Source: an uncultured Allomuricauda sp.
Lineage (GTDB): Bacteria; Bacteroidota; Bacteroidia; Flavobacteriales; Flavobacteriaceae
Reading direction: 5' to 3'
Length of the DNA stretch: 64,000 nucleotides
Assembly (NCBI RefSeq): GCF_947499585.1
Contig: NZ_CANMOO010000001.1
Span: 1-64,000, forward strand
Under the pieces are notes generated by a model, which was not told the origin of the DNA, searched no databases, and saw nothing but the letters and a program-made list of their open reading frames with translations. Both the position numbers and the translations under genes were made by a program. Below are positions 63,231 to 64,000 of this stretch, one piece after another (position 1 is the stretch's first letter; each line of letters begins with the position of its first letter).

Positions 63231-63854
63231 TTACAGCACTTTTATTTTTCGTCCCATTTGTTCCACTTTTTGATTTTTCCCCAGTTTTTTCAATACACGG
63301 GTTATAACTTCTCTAGACGTACCAAGATTGTCCGCAATTTCTTGGTGGGAGATTTTTAGAAGGGTGGACTTTTCGATTTCCGCTTTGGTTTTTAAATAGT
63401 CTATCAATCTATCTTCAAGGTTATAGCAAATAACCTGTTTTGTGGTATGCAACAGGTCTGTATAATGTTTTTGATAATCATTCAGCACCATACTGGCAAA
63501 AGATGGATATTTTTTTAACCATAAGCGAACTCTTTCTAACGGAAGGAGCATTAAAGTACTTTTTACTTCTGTAATGGCAGAAAATTCTGCAGGTTCATTG
63601 TTGAAGGTATGTGCAAAACTGTAAATACAAGATGCCCCTGATGAAATGTAGTACAGCAGAAATTGCATGGTATCTTCAGTACTATAGACCTTTATACTTC
63701 CGTCTAGCACAATGGGCAATGATCGAATAAACTCCCCCTCTTTTACAATGTATTCTTTGGCCTCAAAATTTTTGATGGACGAATATTGCTCTATTTCAGC
63801 AACGAGCTCTTTTTCAAGGTTTGGAAAACAGTCAACCAAAAAAGATGTTTTCAT
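63231..63854 (-). CDS. Crp/Fnr-family transcription regulator
   Basis: This 207-aa protein has an N-terminal cyclic-nucleotide-binding-like domain (YIVKEGEFIRSLPIVLDGSIKVY near residues 35-57) and a C-terminal winged helix (KISHQEIADNLGTSREVITRVLKKL near 165-190). It lacks the cysteine set of Fnr iron-sulfur sensors. The only two cysteines visible near the start and middle (DCFPN, GASCIYSF) do not form that pattern. Its ligand and targets are unknown. It reads away from the window end. Confidence 0.92.
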   Translation of the reverse strand: MKTSFLVDCFPNLEKELVAEIEQYSSIKNFEAKEYIVKEGEFIRSLPIVLDGSIKVYSTEDTMQFLLYYISSGASCIYSFAHTFNNEPAEFSAITEVKSTLMLLPLERVRLWLKKYPSFASMVLNDYQKHYTDLLHTTKQVICYNLEDRLIDYLKTKAEIEKSTLLKISHQEIADNLGTSREVITRVLKKLGKNQKVEQMGRKIKVL

Positions 63855-63910
63855 TTGGAGTCTTATTTATAATGTGGTTGTGCTTTAACTATTGAAGTTC
63901 TCGTTTGTTC

Positions 63911-64000
63911 TTATTTGAGTTTAGTTTTCAAGTTCTTTTTTTCTAAAGATATAATTACAAATGAAAACAGCATTTCAATTGCTCCTCCTACCAATCCAAA
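63911..64000 (-). CDS. C-terminus of a possible membrane protein, cut by the window end
   Basis: On the minus strand an open frame enters from 64000 and ends at TAA (63911-63913). It encodes 29 residues (FGLVGGAIEMLFSFVIISLEKK, then NLKTKLK), a hydrophobic helix with a basic tail as at the end of a membrane protein. If real, it precedes the Crp/Fnr gene by 56 bases. The opposite reading, an ATG at 63961 (MKTAFQLLLLPIQ) opening a plus-strand gene, cannot be excluded. Confidence 0.35.
   Translation of the reverse strand, partial: FGLVGGAIEMLFSFVIISLEKKNLKTKLK

Noticed and set aside
1..64000. CRISPR arrays, insertion sequences, integrase genes, prophage or toxin-antitoxin pairs
   Set aside because: No arrays of regular repeats, transposase or integrase motifs, or paired small toxin-antitoxin genes were seen in reading the whole window.

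Overview
The window looks like chromosomal DNA of a flavobacterium (Bacteroidota, probably Flavobacteriaceae). It is A+T-rich. Promoters that can be recognised have the Bacteroidota form (TTG about 18-19 bases before TANNTTTG), not the sigma-70 form. Family-specific genes include a type IX secretion (T9SS) C-terminal-domain protein, porV, gldJ, a SusC/SusD pair and an hpt-adk fusion. Almost all of the window is housekeeping. There is no phage, insertion sequence, integrase, CRISPR array or obvious genomic island.

Layout. Positions 1-100 hold the 3' end of a 5S rRNA and its terminator. A T9SS-exported beta-helix protein (262-1995) converges on gltB-gltD (2067-8050, minus). An acyl-CoA dehydrogenase (8363-9505, minus) is divergent from nhaD-exbB-exbD-tonB-folC (9744-14365). 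tRNA-Val(TAC) follows, then a stand-alone AraC-type DNA-binding protein and a SusC-SusD-lipoprotein uptake operon (14777-21629). Next come a pterin synthase, tRNA-Val(GAC), and the minus-strand genes for a DCC protein, MurF and GldJ. Divergent from gldJ are porV, cdd, pdhA, pdhC, an M28 peptidase and an SDR (26127-32409).

Positions 32434-42480 carry a methyltransferase, SprT-like protein, manC, a DUF389 protein, mlaF-mlaE, a PafA-like phosphatase and a minus-strand operon of KAS III-like enzyme, methyltransferase and glycosyltransferase. Positions 42645-51630 hold gcvP, a UbiA-like membrane protein, an ECF sigma/ZAS-motif pair, a small lipoprotein, an M3 peptidase and purK-purE. Positions 51749-59578 hold the hpt-adk fusion, a GNAT enzyme, obgE, a DUF4136 lipoprotein, an S9 peptidase and a LytS/LytTR two-component pair. 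The last part has DoxX, cupin-SDR, an Mpl-type ligase, two small unknown proteins, a Crp/Fnr regulator and a gene cut by the window end.

Themes. Proton/sodium handling and TonB energisation (nhaD, exbBD, tonB) would power the SusC importer. GldJ and PorV belong to the gliding/T9SS machinery that exports proteins such as the first gene product. murF and mpl act in peptidoglycan synthesis and recycling. purEK and hpt-adk cover purine synthesis and salvage. The most notable observations are the absence of porU from between gldJ and porV, the hpt-adk fusion with a TTG start and a tiny overlapping leader ORF, a strong hairpin just before murF, and degenerate intergenic repeats. I found no clear new defence or mobile system.
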